Assembly: GCA_025200525.1 (NCBI GenBank)
Contig: CM045762.1
Span: 108,412,734 to 108,476,733, forward strand
From: Camellia lanceoleosa
Lineage: Eukaryota; Streptophyta; Magnoliopsida; Ericales; Theaceae
DNA: 64,000 nt
Reading direction: 5' to 3'
The notes under the pieces are model-generated. The model did not search any database and was not told the DNA's origin. It saw only the letters and a list, made by a program, of their open reading frames with translations. How positions within the stretch are numbered: the first letter of the stretch is position 1; every line of letters starts with the position of its first letter. This document shows, piece by piece, positions 34,408 through 46,093 of this stretch. The translations under genes were made by a program, and so were the position numbers.

Positions 34408-36359
34408 ACCTATAGGATCATTGATCTCTTATATCTTCTCATGAACCCATCTCTTTTCTTTTTCTCCCCCCTTCCCCCCCTCCCTAAAAAAAAAATTGAG
34501 TCTTTAAAATTGGGTATTTTGTTATTTAAAGGATGGAGCAACATGGAGAACCAAAATATTTACAGATGTTTCTTAACTTCCTATGCATTCATGGCCTGAT
34601 TCACACATTTGGGAACACCACCTTTTGTATTGTTTTCTTGTGAGTTTCATATGCTGTGAATTTGTTTAGAATAGCATTAATATTTTATAGTTGTTGGTGT
34701 GAAAATACTTGACGATTGGTATGTTAGAGGAATTCCCTAGGATTTTATCAAATTGTGTTGTGGGAATATTTGACTTTAAATTCTTCCTAAATCTTGGTCG
34801 ATGATGAATACAAGTTCTTTACAAATTGTGCCCACAATTTGTGTGGATGAATCATGACTAGATTCTCAAGCTTGTTAACTTATCTTACTTTTTTGTTCTA
34901 GGGTAGAATTTGTGAACTGAATCTTTTTCTGAAGTTTATGTTAAATCCATATCTACTGTTTCTTTATTGAATATCAGTTATTAACTTTCACTCAGTTATC
35001 TAAAAATAATCATTTAGAGAGCACTATGAAGCCTTAATACAGCCAGTTTCATTGGTATCCATGTGATTTGTTGGAGTTAGTCAGTGGCTCCATTCAAAAG
35101 ATCTCTTTGGATTCAATGATTTAGTTTGGTTTGTACTTGTGTCTAGAAAATGTTTTGGCATTACTTACCAAAAACTCTCTTTATGTTGATTTTGTATTTT
35201 GTATTTTTTTTATGTCTAGCATGCTTGTATTGAATTTAATTTTTTTTTTAAAATTGGTTTCATGTCGTGTTCTTAGTATTCTGACACATTTTGTTTGATG
35301 ACAATATCAGATCATGAGATTCAGGATTCTCCATGTATGAAAAAGATGGAAAGCAGAAATGATCTAATAATCTGACATTATTTTTCCACAACTTTTTGAA
35401 AAAAAAAAAAAAAAACAGGAACGACCACTCCTTTGAATTCTTATTCTGATTGCTTGTTTCAAGTTCATATCAAAATTTCTAATAAGGTAAAAACCAAGAA
35501 ACTTCCATCGTGTAACTTTTAAGTTTCAACCATGTAGGTTTCATTTGGCAGAAATGATAGATCGATATATAGTGGCTCATAAAGCATCACCACTATTGTT
35601 GTCATCAAAACATTAGAGCAGTGTCAATTGTGGCCTCATTTTTGCTTTGTAAATCCTACAGTTATATAAAAGTGGTTGTCATGTTAACAGTTGTCATATA
35701 ATTGTCTCAAAAAATAATGCAAAAGACCAAAATTTAAAGGGGGGTAGAGACAGATATTTGGTCGCATAATACAAAAATTTTCTTGAACGTTGTTTGTAGA
35801 TTTGTCCTCAAGGTTTGAATAATTTTGAAGTAGTAGTGAAAATGGGAACTGTTGAAATGGCTCTTTTATTGTTATCTTTTTAAAATGGTATTTGCCATTA
35901 ATTTTCTTCCTTTAATTTGACAGTTTTTCCTTCTTTACAATGAGAATGTGGGTCAGCTTCTCTATCTTCTCATCCATAGGAGTCAACTGAAGGAACTTGT
36001 CCTAGTACAAGTATGGTGTTTGATATGGTATTTGGATGGTTTAGAATTTTTTTGATAGTTTAGAACTTTAGGATAGTTCTTTTTGGATGGTTTGGAACTT
36101 AAGGATAGTTTTTTGATGTTTGGAATATATAGAGAATTGTTGACTGTTCATGACTTACGGATATAGTTTCTTTTTTATGCTTGAAACAATATTTTGGTGG
36201 TTGATTGGTACTTTGTGAAGCTTTGTAACACTTGTGATTATTAAGCCTATGGGATGAATTTAATTCCATTATTTTATTATTGAAATCCCTTGGTTGGTGT
36301 ATATTAATATTGGTGGAGTGAGAAATTTCATCTATACCTTGATTTGGATGTTTAATTAC
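34408..36359. other. AT-rich DNA without recognised genes
   Basis: No protein, RNA or TE domain recognised. Contains a C-rich then A-rich run (34466-34496), an A-run at 35398-35415 and short direct repeats of GATAGTTTAGAACTTTAGGATAG type near 36040-36115. It could be old intergenic or intron-like host DNA or unrecognised LTR sequence. Confidence 0.4.
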
Positions 36360-39300
36360 TATAGACACCTCATTTTTGACCGTCCTCAAGACTTGGATGT
36401 CATCGTTTGAACACTCGATGATCATCCATGCTTGTGTTCGTTTTGAGTTCTCAAAGGTCTCGGCTACGCGCCTTGCCTCAAGATCTCTCAACTTGTTTGT
36501 TTTGTGCTTGGTTGTGGACCAAACACTTGTGTTTTTGCTTCTAAGGGAAGAGGGTGGCTTGTTTGCCATCCCCTCAACCCACCGGCCAGGGCATGATGCC
36601 ATCGGCCCCTTTTTCTTGCCATCAGCCAAGAGTGTTGGCCGATCGGGACTATATTTGGTCGGTCGCCACTTATGTTGGTCGATCGACCATTTTTTGTGGC
36701 CGATCCCTGTTCATCTTCTTTATGCAAATATTTTGTGCCAGCTGGTGCAGCTGACATCCACAATTCACCCCCTCTATACACATGGATGGAGGGATTTGCC
36801 CTTTGCTTAGCTTCCCTTGGAAGCTTTAGAATTTGAACTTCTATAAAGAGGGAGCCCCTCCTCCCTCCTCCAAGGTTCAGAAAAATTAGGTTGAGAGAGT
36901 TAGACTTATTTTTGTATCTATAGTCTCTTGTTTGATCCTATTTTGTGCTCAAAAGTGTTGTTTTGTCTTACTATTGTACACAAACACACACTAGAACACC
37001 ATCCTCTTGGAGCTGAGGTCCCTTGGGGTTGATTTCAGAGTTATTGGACTGGTTTTGGTCAGAGGAACCTACTGGAGCCTTGTTCTTGAAGAAGTTCTAC
37101 AAGGGTGAGCAAACTTGCTTTAGATACCCCTTTCTTGCTTAAGCTTTTAACCCTTCTTGCTTATTGTTTTGAGCTTAGTTTATAACTGATAAAAGTTCTG
37201 ATTTTTCTTGCTTTAGAACTTTGTTTAGGGTCATTTTGAGGTTTGGGGTTGTTTCCCTCCCTCTTAGGCCTTGTTAGGCCTTGTTTTAGGCCATCCTTTT
37301 TGGCCCTTGCTTTAAGCTTTGCATGGCCTCTCTACCACTGAAATCCAGAGGATTTTTAGTGGTGGAGAGGTGGTTTTGGTATCCTAAATAGGAGGGGGTC
37401 ATCCCCTCTCCTTATTGTCTTTAATGCTTACATAAATGGCTTATGTTGGTAGCTTGTATGCTTAGCTTGTTTTAGCTTCATTTCAGTATATATTAGGCTT
37501 TGTTTTGCCATGATATAGCATTGCTTTGACTTGGTTTAGACATACCATGCATGCTTTGTATACTTGTCTTGTAATGCCATGATTTGCCTTAACATGCACC
37601 ATGTTGTAACATGTCTTTTTAGCATCATTTTGGTTCAACTCCATGAAACTTTTAGCCATGTTGTGACACGCATAAGCTCTGATGTTGGTCCTCTTGGTCA
37701 TGCTTGCATTGTTTTGTGTTGCTACCATGTATTCTAGCTTGTTAGCTTTAAATGCCCAAGTGATTAACATGCTCTATTTGGGGTCATCTCAGTGGTTTGG
37801 CATCACTCGTAATGTTATTTCAGTCCATATTCCATGCTCATATGCTTGCACTTATGACTCCTTTAATGTCTTAAAGAGTTAGTGTCTTATGCGTCATGAA
37901 TGTGTCATCGTGCATGTCACCATGCTTAGGCATTTGGGATGTCATCTAAATGGGTGTTTTGGGCTCATTTTGACATGCCATATCTCTATTTTTATTGGCT
38001 TAAAACTTTCCATGTTTGGTTGTCTTAGGTATAGTGTAACACCTCTTTGGTAGCTTTGCTTGTCTCATGTTTTTGCCCCTTTGTTTTAACTTGTTTTGGC
38101 TTTGGTCATTGCATGCTTTAGGCTTACTTTTCCATGCTTTAGGACTATTTTGGGTTATGCTTGCCATATGCTCTTTGTTTTGTGTAGCTTTGGCTCAAGT
38201 CCCTTTACTAGTCTTAAGCTTCAAGCCTTATGCACTCTATGTTTATGATTATTTGGTTGATTTGGCATCATCCCTTGCATCATTTCAGAGCTTGTAGTAT
38301 TGTCATACTTGCATGCTTTATCCCCTTTTAAGTATTCTTAGAAGTTGCCCTTCGATGCTTAAGTGTTAGGCCAATCACCATGCATGTTTATACGCGGTTT
38401 TGTCCCTTATCCCCTAGCATATTGGCCACTGATTTGGACCTATTTGAGAGCTGTCCATTTCGGTTTATGACCATCCCCGCATGTTGTTGCATGCTTGCCT
38501 TGTATGTTGTCACATGCTTGTTGCATATTTGACGAATTGCATGTTGTAGCATGCTAGTTCAATTGTGCTTTGTTGTGTACTTAGTCCATAACATGTTGTT
38601 GCATATTTAAGTGGTATGGGATTTGGCATGCTTTTGTTAAATAGCTTTGCATGTTTGCATATCTTGTCCCTTTACATGTTGTCACATGTTTGCCTTACAT
38701 GCTTGAATGTCCATGTTGCATTTTGCATGCTTACCTAAGTTGCATTGCATTTGGCATGCTTAGCCATGTATGGCATTGTCATTAACATGCTCATGTCGCA
38801 CTAGTTTTTCTTGCATGTTTACATCCCTTGCCTCTTGATAAACCATGATAGAGGTTGGGGTCCTTTATGTGTTTTGTGTGCATTTCATTTGACATTAATT
38901 TGCACACTTGGCTCCTTTGGCCATCATGCGTTAAAATGCGTGATTGATGGCCCAAGGGTCGAGAACCATACTCCTTTGAGTCTCAAACATGATAAGGAGG
39001 GTGGTGGTGCAAACAGTTCCTTGAAAATGCATTGCCATGCTCTGTCTGTCCTCTGTTGCAGCAAAAATAGGATTCTGCAGGAAGAGATGGCCGGTCGGCC
39101 ATCTTCAGTGTCGGCCGGCTATGCATTGTTGGCCGAGATGCCCACAAATGGTCGATGACTAGTTCCTCTTGGCCGGTGGCCTTTAATTTCGGCCGGTGAC
39201 ATCCCACAGTGCTCAAAAGGCATCCTTGAGACTTTCATAGTTTTCAGAGGTGCAGAGCAGTGTAAACAGAGGTAGCGTGAGCATGGCGATAGATTTCCGA

Positions 39301-40510
39301 GCGAAGCGATCGAGCATGCATCATTCAATCATTCTGAGGTGGAGCAGCGGCGCCCTCCTTTTGAAATTAATTTGTTAATTAATTAAGGGTTTGTAATAAT
39401 TAATTAGCTAGGATAGTTGGTTAATCATTTGGTTTGTGTTATTTACTCGGACCCTCCGTCGAGAGGGCGAATTTTGTAATAAGTGTGCGTACGTGTGTGA
39501 ATGTCTTCCAACCCCACGTCTTTCTCGCTGTTACTTGCTTGCTTTCAATGGTTAGTTTTAGGTCATGTTTCAATTAGCATACAAATGTTAGCATGTTTGC
39601 ATACATTCATTCGTCTTACATGCACCGGGCTCGGTGCATCATACTAATTGCATAGTATTGCAATCCCAACTTGAATACGTGTATCGAGTTGTCGCATTTC
39701 ACATGCCATTCTTAGATAGTCGAGCCTATTCTAGCTGCATTTTGCATGTGTTGCATTAGGCATCTTAACATAGCTAGGATCATGCATGATTACTAACTAG
39801 TTTCTCGTTTTGGCTTGGAGTACACTGTAAGTGTTTATGGTTTAGCATCTTGCATGTATATTAGTGTTAACATGACAGCATGCTTGCCATGAGGCTATTT
39901 GCTTATGTGATATAACTGCCTGAATGCCTGTGGGTGAAGGTTGGATTACTTGAATTGGAATGATTTATTGAAATCCGTGTTTTAGCCTACTTGCGAGTAG
40001 CAAACTTCAAAACCATTTCCAAACAAACGGATATGCGATGCTTTGTTCCAAATTAGGCGATCTAGTCTATACTTGTGTGTTGTGCGCATCACATAGTAAT
40101 TTTAGGCTAATAACCGGAATAAGAACGCATGTGTTTTCAAAAACGAGATATCATGTTTAGTAGTGGCCGATTTTTGATTGAGTGAGCAGGGGTGCTCATA
40201 GATGACCTTCCCCAATCGTACCCAAGTTCCCGAGCCGAGGCAACTTTGGTGATGACGGACAAGTGGCCTTAGGCAACGAGTCAGGGTTTCCTAAATTCCC
40301 CCAAAATAAAATATTTAGGTGGCGACTCTGTATCTAGCAAAGCAGTCCATGTTTGGCACTTCTTTCTTAAAAATTAGTTTTCCAAAACGATTTGCCGGAT
40401 TTGGACTCTTTGGTGATTTATCAATCTCGCGTTGCATTTTGTGGGATTAGATTCAGATCCGTAACATTTGAGTCCGAACTGTAGCATGAGGCCCTCGGGG
40501 CACGTCTACA
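36360..40510 (+). mobile_element. Long LTR of a Tat/Ogre-like element, copy 1
   Basis: Starts TATAGACACCTCATTTTTGA (the canonical TG changed to TA) and ends CACGTCTACA before a primer site. A TATA box (TATAAAG, 36842-36848) is followed by a CTCCTCCCTCC leader. The middle (37500-38800) is rich in CATGC/GCATG words, and GGCCGG/GGCCGATC words lie at 36600-36710 and 39087-39200. About 4.15 kb. It is the 5' LTR of the element carrying the gag at 41287, because the primer site and leader follow it. Confidence 0.85.
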
Positions 40511-40512
40511 GT

Positions 40513-40532
40513 TTCTGTCGACTCTGCTGGGA
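40513..40532 (+). promoter_or_regulatory. Primer-binding site, Tat/Ogre type, copy 1
   Basis: TTCTGTCGACTCTGCTGGGA, two bases after the LTR. The better-preserved copy at 61719 reads TTCTGGCGACTCCGCTGGGG. GGCGACTC-type sites are typical of Ogre-like elements. Confidence 0.82.
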
Positions 40533-41286
40533 AGTTTAGAGAACTTGACTCGAACTCATGATATCTTGTTTTGATTACACTTATGTGTCTCTTTGCATTG
40601 CATGTGCATTGGTGTGCCTAGGACACCGTGTTTGCCGTATGTGATTCCTGAACGGTTTGCCGGAGGCTCACTTTGAGAAGCGTGCTGTAAGGCTGACTAG
40701 TTGCGGGCTCTACCACGACAGGAACACAAACCTCGGTTTTTACCGGGGCACCTTTTTTAACCATTCGACCTAGTGCATATCGGAATCCATAGTGACTATT
40801 ACAAACTAAGATAGGTTGCTTACCCGATTATAGGTTGTTTGAAACCGCTGCGTGCATAGTAAAACCCTAGCTCCTAACAAAATAGGACAGGGAAACCTTA
40901 CCCCAACATAGGGATGTTTTGGCTCTTACTTGCTTGTTATGTGCCTTTTGAGTTGACCTCTACAGGGTATGCACGTATTAGTCTGCAAGTTTGGGTATCA
41001 TGCCTGCGGCATCAGTATCAGTATTTTGAGAATCAGTTATATCCGCGGGTATCAGATTCAATTTTGGGACAGTAATTTGGGAACAGTGATCAGAGGTCAA
41101 ATACAGTTATTTAGTTATGCTTATGTCTATTCGGGTGAAATTGGGTTGAGATGCTGCCTGTTTTCTCTTTCAGGGGGGGTTCAGAGATTTAGTTTAGAAT
41201 AGCCTGTGTTCTCCTTCGCTGAAGCAAGGCAGACATCTTATCCGTCAGTCACCGGTCACATCACCTCTGTTCAGTTCAGCGGATTT

Positions 41287-42306
41287 ATGATGGCACAAAA
41301 TTCAGAGGAAATTGTGGTTATGGCAGCCGCATTAAACCAAAGAATCATCTTGCAGGGTGAGACCGACGTTGAAGTGCCACACCCACCCAGGTCACCTGTT
41401 GTGCGCCCGATCTGGGAACCCCAGTTGTTTCAAGCTCGTGAGCCCACCACATTTGAGTTAATGGGAATGATTGACGACCTCCAGAGATCTGTGGCTGATT
41501 TGGCCTATGGAAAGTCGGCTCTGCCACTAACCACATCGTATGCCGGGAACTTCATGTCGGAGGAGCCCCCGCTACTGGGGCGAATTGTAATTGAGCTCAG
41601 CCAACCTGAAGCTGTCTCAAGCTCTGGCAATGACATGTCAACGACGACGGGACTTCGCACTAAAGTAGCAACCCAAATTGTCCACCAAGCGGGGGCTAGT
41701 GGAAAGAACAAGGTGAAGGTGGACACAGATCCCTATGAACAACTCCAACAAGCTGTTGAGGCTTTGAAAGCTGGGGGGTTGAATAAGCAACAAGAACTCG
41801 AAGTTGTGGCTAAGACTGTGGATGACATTTTCCCTGCTCAAGTCGAGAGCAGTTCAAGCCAAAGGAAAAATCGGGATAGGGACCGTCGTACCAGAATAGT
41901 TCCTTCCTATCCTAACCCTGCGCCTGGAAAAGATCAGAGAGCCAAGGCAAGACTCCGATCCTTTTGCTAGGCCCAAAGAAAGGTCCACAGACTTCGAAGT
42001 ATCTGCCCCGAGGTCGCAGGGTCTTTCATGCCCTCTACATGCCTTTGTCCTAGGCTCTTCGAATCCTTACTGAAAAAGGTCATCTCAAACCTCTTGAGCC
42101 TCGGCCTCTACCGAGTAATCTCCCTCTCCCACATGATGTTACCCAATACTGTGCGTACCGTCAACAGGTTGGTCACACCACCGATAACTGCTTCCGACTT
42201 CGCCACGAAGTACAGGATCTGTTTGATGACGGGGTCGTCCTCCCACCGAGTTCAGCAAAGTCTGTCATCACCGGGTTGGTGGACTTCGAGGATAATACGA
42301 GTATGT
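41287..42306 (+). pseudogene. gag: Tat/Ogre-like gag relic
   Basis: First ATG of the open frame at 41287 (MMAQNSEEIVV), 115 bp after a splice-acceptor-like TTTTCTCTTTCAG (41161-41173). The N-terminal part runs to a stop at 41970 and includes a RKNRDRDRRTR basic patch. In other frames the C-terminal part follows: YMPLS, a TAG near 42051, ALRILTEKGHLKPLEPRPLP, then CAYRQQVGHTTDNCFRLRHE, the C-x7-H-x4-C zinc-finger-like motif seen in Tat/Ogre gag proteins. At least one stop and two frame changes. No protease, RT or integrase follows, so pol is deleted in this copy. Assignment rests on the finger motif and the context. Confidence 0.72.
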
Positions 42307-43849
42307 GATCAGGGGTTGGTCCACCTGCGGGTGGCGCTTGCTTTATTTCAGATATGGCGTTTGGCACGCACTATTTTGGGCATTTGCGAATGCTAATTTT
42401 TGTACTTTCTGATTTGGGTGTTGAGTCAGTTCTGTGGTTTTGTTTCGAGTTTGTCTCATTGTTTTGAGTCAGTCTTTTTGATTAAGGTTTGTCTTGTTGT
42501 ATCGGGTCAGTCTTGTTGTACAGAAGTCGGGTGATTCCGAGGGTGTCACCTCGGACATCATTATTTTGTTTTGTGATTGTCCTTTTACTTTCTTTTGAGT
42601 CTGTCTCTGTTGCGGAGCCAGTTGCAACCAGGAAACCTGAACAAAACAGCTGTGGCTGTCATGTTTTTGTGCTTATTGTTACTTAGAGCCTATTGTGCCA
42701 GCAAGTTTAGAATGAAACGACAGTACATTTCACCTGCCCTTCCGTGCCTTGAAATCATTGCGTTGGCCTAAGTTTTTCAAAACTTTTCGAGTAATGTATT
42801 GAAAATGAAGAGGAAGGAATTCCTTGGGTTTTGCAAAATTTGATCAATTGAGGGAAAGAAAGGCGTGCTAAGCCCTTAATGAATGAGATTATGTTTGTTA
42901 ACGTGAGTACTGAGAAGGATCCTGGCTTGATCCAAATTGGTTCCACATTGTATTCGGCGTAAGCAATTAGTCGCTTTCTTAAAAGATTTCAAAAAATATT
43001 TTGCGCTGTCCTGCGAAGACCTGTGTGGAATCGCTCCTGAGATTGTGCAACTTAGGATCACTCTCAGCCTCGAGACTCGACCCCTCACTTTCAAACCTTG
43101 AACTTGTATTCAGAATGTTCAACGGTCAACCACAATGTAAGGCTTGTATGGCCAGATCAGAAGCAACCCTTGAACTGGGGGCAAAAGATGTCAGATAATG
43201 CACTCGAAGAGTCAAAGATGAAGATCGGCAAGAATGCTAAATCCCCGAAGGGGAGAAAGGAAAAAAAAGTATTGATCAAGGACAACCGAGTTCCTATTGA
43301 CAACACTAGGGGCAAATTCAGCCCCCATTGGATGGACTTTTACATCATCAGCATGCAGCAGCCATTCTCCTGGATTCAGATGGCTTCGAGACCCTAAAAC
43401 TATTTGGCATGGACAAAGCTACAATTTTATCAGGCCGAAACCAGGAAGGACGACCCGGCAAAAGTTAGAGCAAGAAAAAGAAAAAGAACAAAAAAAAAAT
43501 GCAAAGAATGAAGAAAAAAGAAAAGAATAAAGATTCAGAAGAAATGAAAAGAAATGAGTAGAAACAAAAAACAAAGCTCGCAAGGTTGAAAACCCAAAAA
43601 GGGCGGCCTTGGCAAAAGTTAGAGCATAAAAAGAGAGGTTAATACCCAAGTGTACCTTACCCCGAACTACGTCAGGCTTGATTCCTATGTTTGGGATATG
43701 TAGGCAACTTCATTCTGAAGTCCAGCCATAAACACTTCCAAATCGACTGTCTATGTAATGGTTCCGATCATCTTTGTCATTTCTGTATCCGAGAGTTCGG
43801 TTGTGATTATTGTTGTGAGAACTGGTTACAGTGTGCTACGGTGCATTTC

Positions 43850-43975
43850 AAAGAAGGGGCAACTTTCCATTGCCATACAGTGCGCCGTGGTGCTATTCAA
43901 ACAAGGGGCAATTTTCCATTGCCATACAGTGCTGTCCAGACAAGGGGCAATTTTCCATTGTTTTTGGATTTGAGG
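43850..43975 (+). repeat. About 50-bp tandem repeat
   Basis: Two and a half copies of a unit with AAGGGGCAATTTTCCATTG and CCATACAGTGC. Confidence 0.8.
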
Positions 43976-45602
43976 TTGTGCATCTCAAGAGTCAATTCCA
44001 GGTTGGTTGAGCAGTGACCATTTGCAAAAATAGTTTTTGAGAATTTTTAATGAAGTTGACTAATTTTCTCAAAAATTGTTCCATTTTCCCAAAACTAGAC
44101 CATATCTTGGACCCAAAAAAGGAAAATTTTCAGTGCTCATAGCCTAACTTGCATGATTTTGAATCAGAAAAGTTGAACAAGCATGTTAGTCAAACTCTTA
44201 TATTGATCAAAATTGTTTTAGTAGAAAGCCAAAACAAAAAATGGTCAAAATGATGAGCTAGGAGCACAGTTGAGTCAGGTGTTCTGTCTTTTCCCCCATT
44301 GTCAACATATTTGCCAAAAAGGGCATTCTACCTTCAAGGAAAGGAGACAACTGAAGTTTACAGCAAACTGCTGAAAGCTATCTCATCCTCCAAGCAGTGA
44401 GGTATCAAGCTAATTGCGAACCACAAACTGGAATGGATCAGGATATTCCACTCCTTCATCTGGACAAGTCTGATCCCATTCAAGCTAAGCCGAGGCATCG
44501 TCAAAAGATGTCAGTTGCAGATCTGATCACATCTAAATTGGCTGAGCGCATCGTCAATCGATGTCAAAAGAAAGAGAATCTAGCAGAACGCTAGGGGCAC
44601 GAGGCCACAACCTCCTGATTATCCGTCAACCACCCAAGGGAGGGATGAAAAATGAGAGATTGAAGAATAGAGAGATGTGCAATGAGAGAAAAAGTGAGAA
44701 AAGGGCTTTTTCAGAAAAACACAGCCTGAGGGCCAAGTGATATAAGAATCACAAATGAGAAAGGGTGGGAAACAATACCTAGAGAAATAGGCTCCCTGTC
44801 CACGTCTGAGTGTCGTGTATTTTGTTTTGGCTCGATTCTTGTTTTGAGTCATTTCGAGTGTTTCTCGATGTGTTTAGGTTGTTTACCTTTTGTTTTTCTT
44901 CGTTAAGTCGTAGTGTCCTGTGTTTAGTCGTAGACTCAATATCCGGTCAAAAACTCATATCTCAATTTCAAAATAAAATCGTTTTGTGCTCAAAGTGCTG
45001 TGCCATTCTCCACATTTGTGCAAAACAGAATTCATTCTTTCATAAAATCGCAGGGTTCAGCCCAGGTCATCTCAGAGGAGTAAAACCAGGACCTATCTGA
45101 GGCTATCTAGGTTCTAGGCTGCAAAGCCAAAGAAAAGAAGGAAAATTTGGAGCATCTGAGTGTGTTTTACCTTCAGCAAATTCTGAGACTGCATTCCAGG
45201 TGCATCTTGTCAGGCCTCGCCTTTCTCTGGAGTATGAGTGTATCTCGACCCCAAGTGTAATCCTGCTTCAAGTCAGAATGGTAGTCTAAGCAGCACCTAT
45301 GGTTTTCACATGCAGATGTTATATCTTGCCAATATAAACAGGGTGTACCCTTTTTGAGCTGAGTGTGTTGCAAAGCCCTCTGAGAGATGAATCAGAGGCA
45401 CCAAAGTACATGTTTGACGCCCCCCTATTGCATAGAATGCGCACTTTCATCTACACTTCTGTCGCATGCGTGGCGCGCATCGTTATAATTCATGCATAGA
45501 ATATGCTTTCAGTGTTGCATATAATATGCCTGTCTATTGCGTAAAATGTGTTTGCTTTCGATTTTGCATAGAATATGCTTTGCTTGTCACATGCATAAAA
45601 AA

Positions 45603-45720
45603 ATGTGTTTGTTTATCGAGTTGTTACTCATTTGTCTATCAAGTTGTTTCTCATTTGTTTATCAAGTTGTAGCAATTTTGTTTATCGAGTTGTAGCTCTT
45701 TGCTTATCGAGTTGTAAACT
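45603..45720 (+). repeat. Short tandem repeat (TTTATCGAGTTGTAGCT type)
   Basis: Five to six units of about 22-28 bp around GTTTATCGAGTTGT. Upstream (45430-45595) GCATAGAATATGCTTT-like words repeat less regularly. Confidence 0.75.
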
Positions 45721-46093
45721 TGTCAAGGTCTTATTGTTGCTTATTGAGTTAATTTGTTTTGTTTGTTACGTTGGTTCACTACCTGACCTGGTAATACATT
45801 CGTGTTCAATTTCCATTCGATCCTATTGTTATGTAATGCGATGCGATGCAATGCGATGCATAGAATGTACAAATGTAACACTTTTTGAACAAAACAGCTG
45901 TTTCATTTCATCATGTCTTTTGCAAAAAGTACATAGTTTTGAGGAAAGTAAAACCTGCTTGAGGCAGTACAATGTTCTCAAAATACCAGTAAAAAGGAAA
46001 ATAAAGCACAAAAAGGGGAGAAAAGCAGAAAATGTCTGAACAAAGCAAAGAAGAAGAAAAAGCAGCAGAATGTCTGGATCAACATCAGTCATC

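Larger units (their letters stand above)
42307..46093 (+). other. Non-coding 3' region of Tat/Ogre-like element
   Basis: No conserved domain on the plus strand. CCCCGAACTACGTCAGGCTT with GATTCC then TTTGGGATATGTAGGCAACTT (43659-43712) is a phrase I associate with the 3' non-coding region of Tat/Ogre elements. Tandem repeats lie at 43850-43975 and 45603-45720, and a GATGC-type microsatellite at 45838-45862. Confidence 0.6.

Noticed and set aside
36099..36629. 176-residue minus-strand open frame
   Set aside because: Spans the boundary between AT-rich DNA and the LTR start at 36360, low-complexity, without domain.
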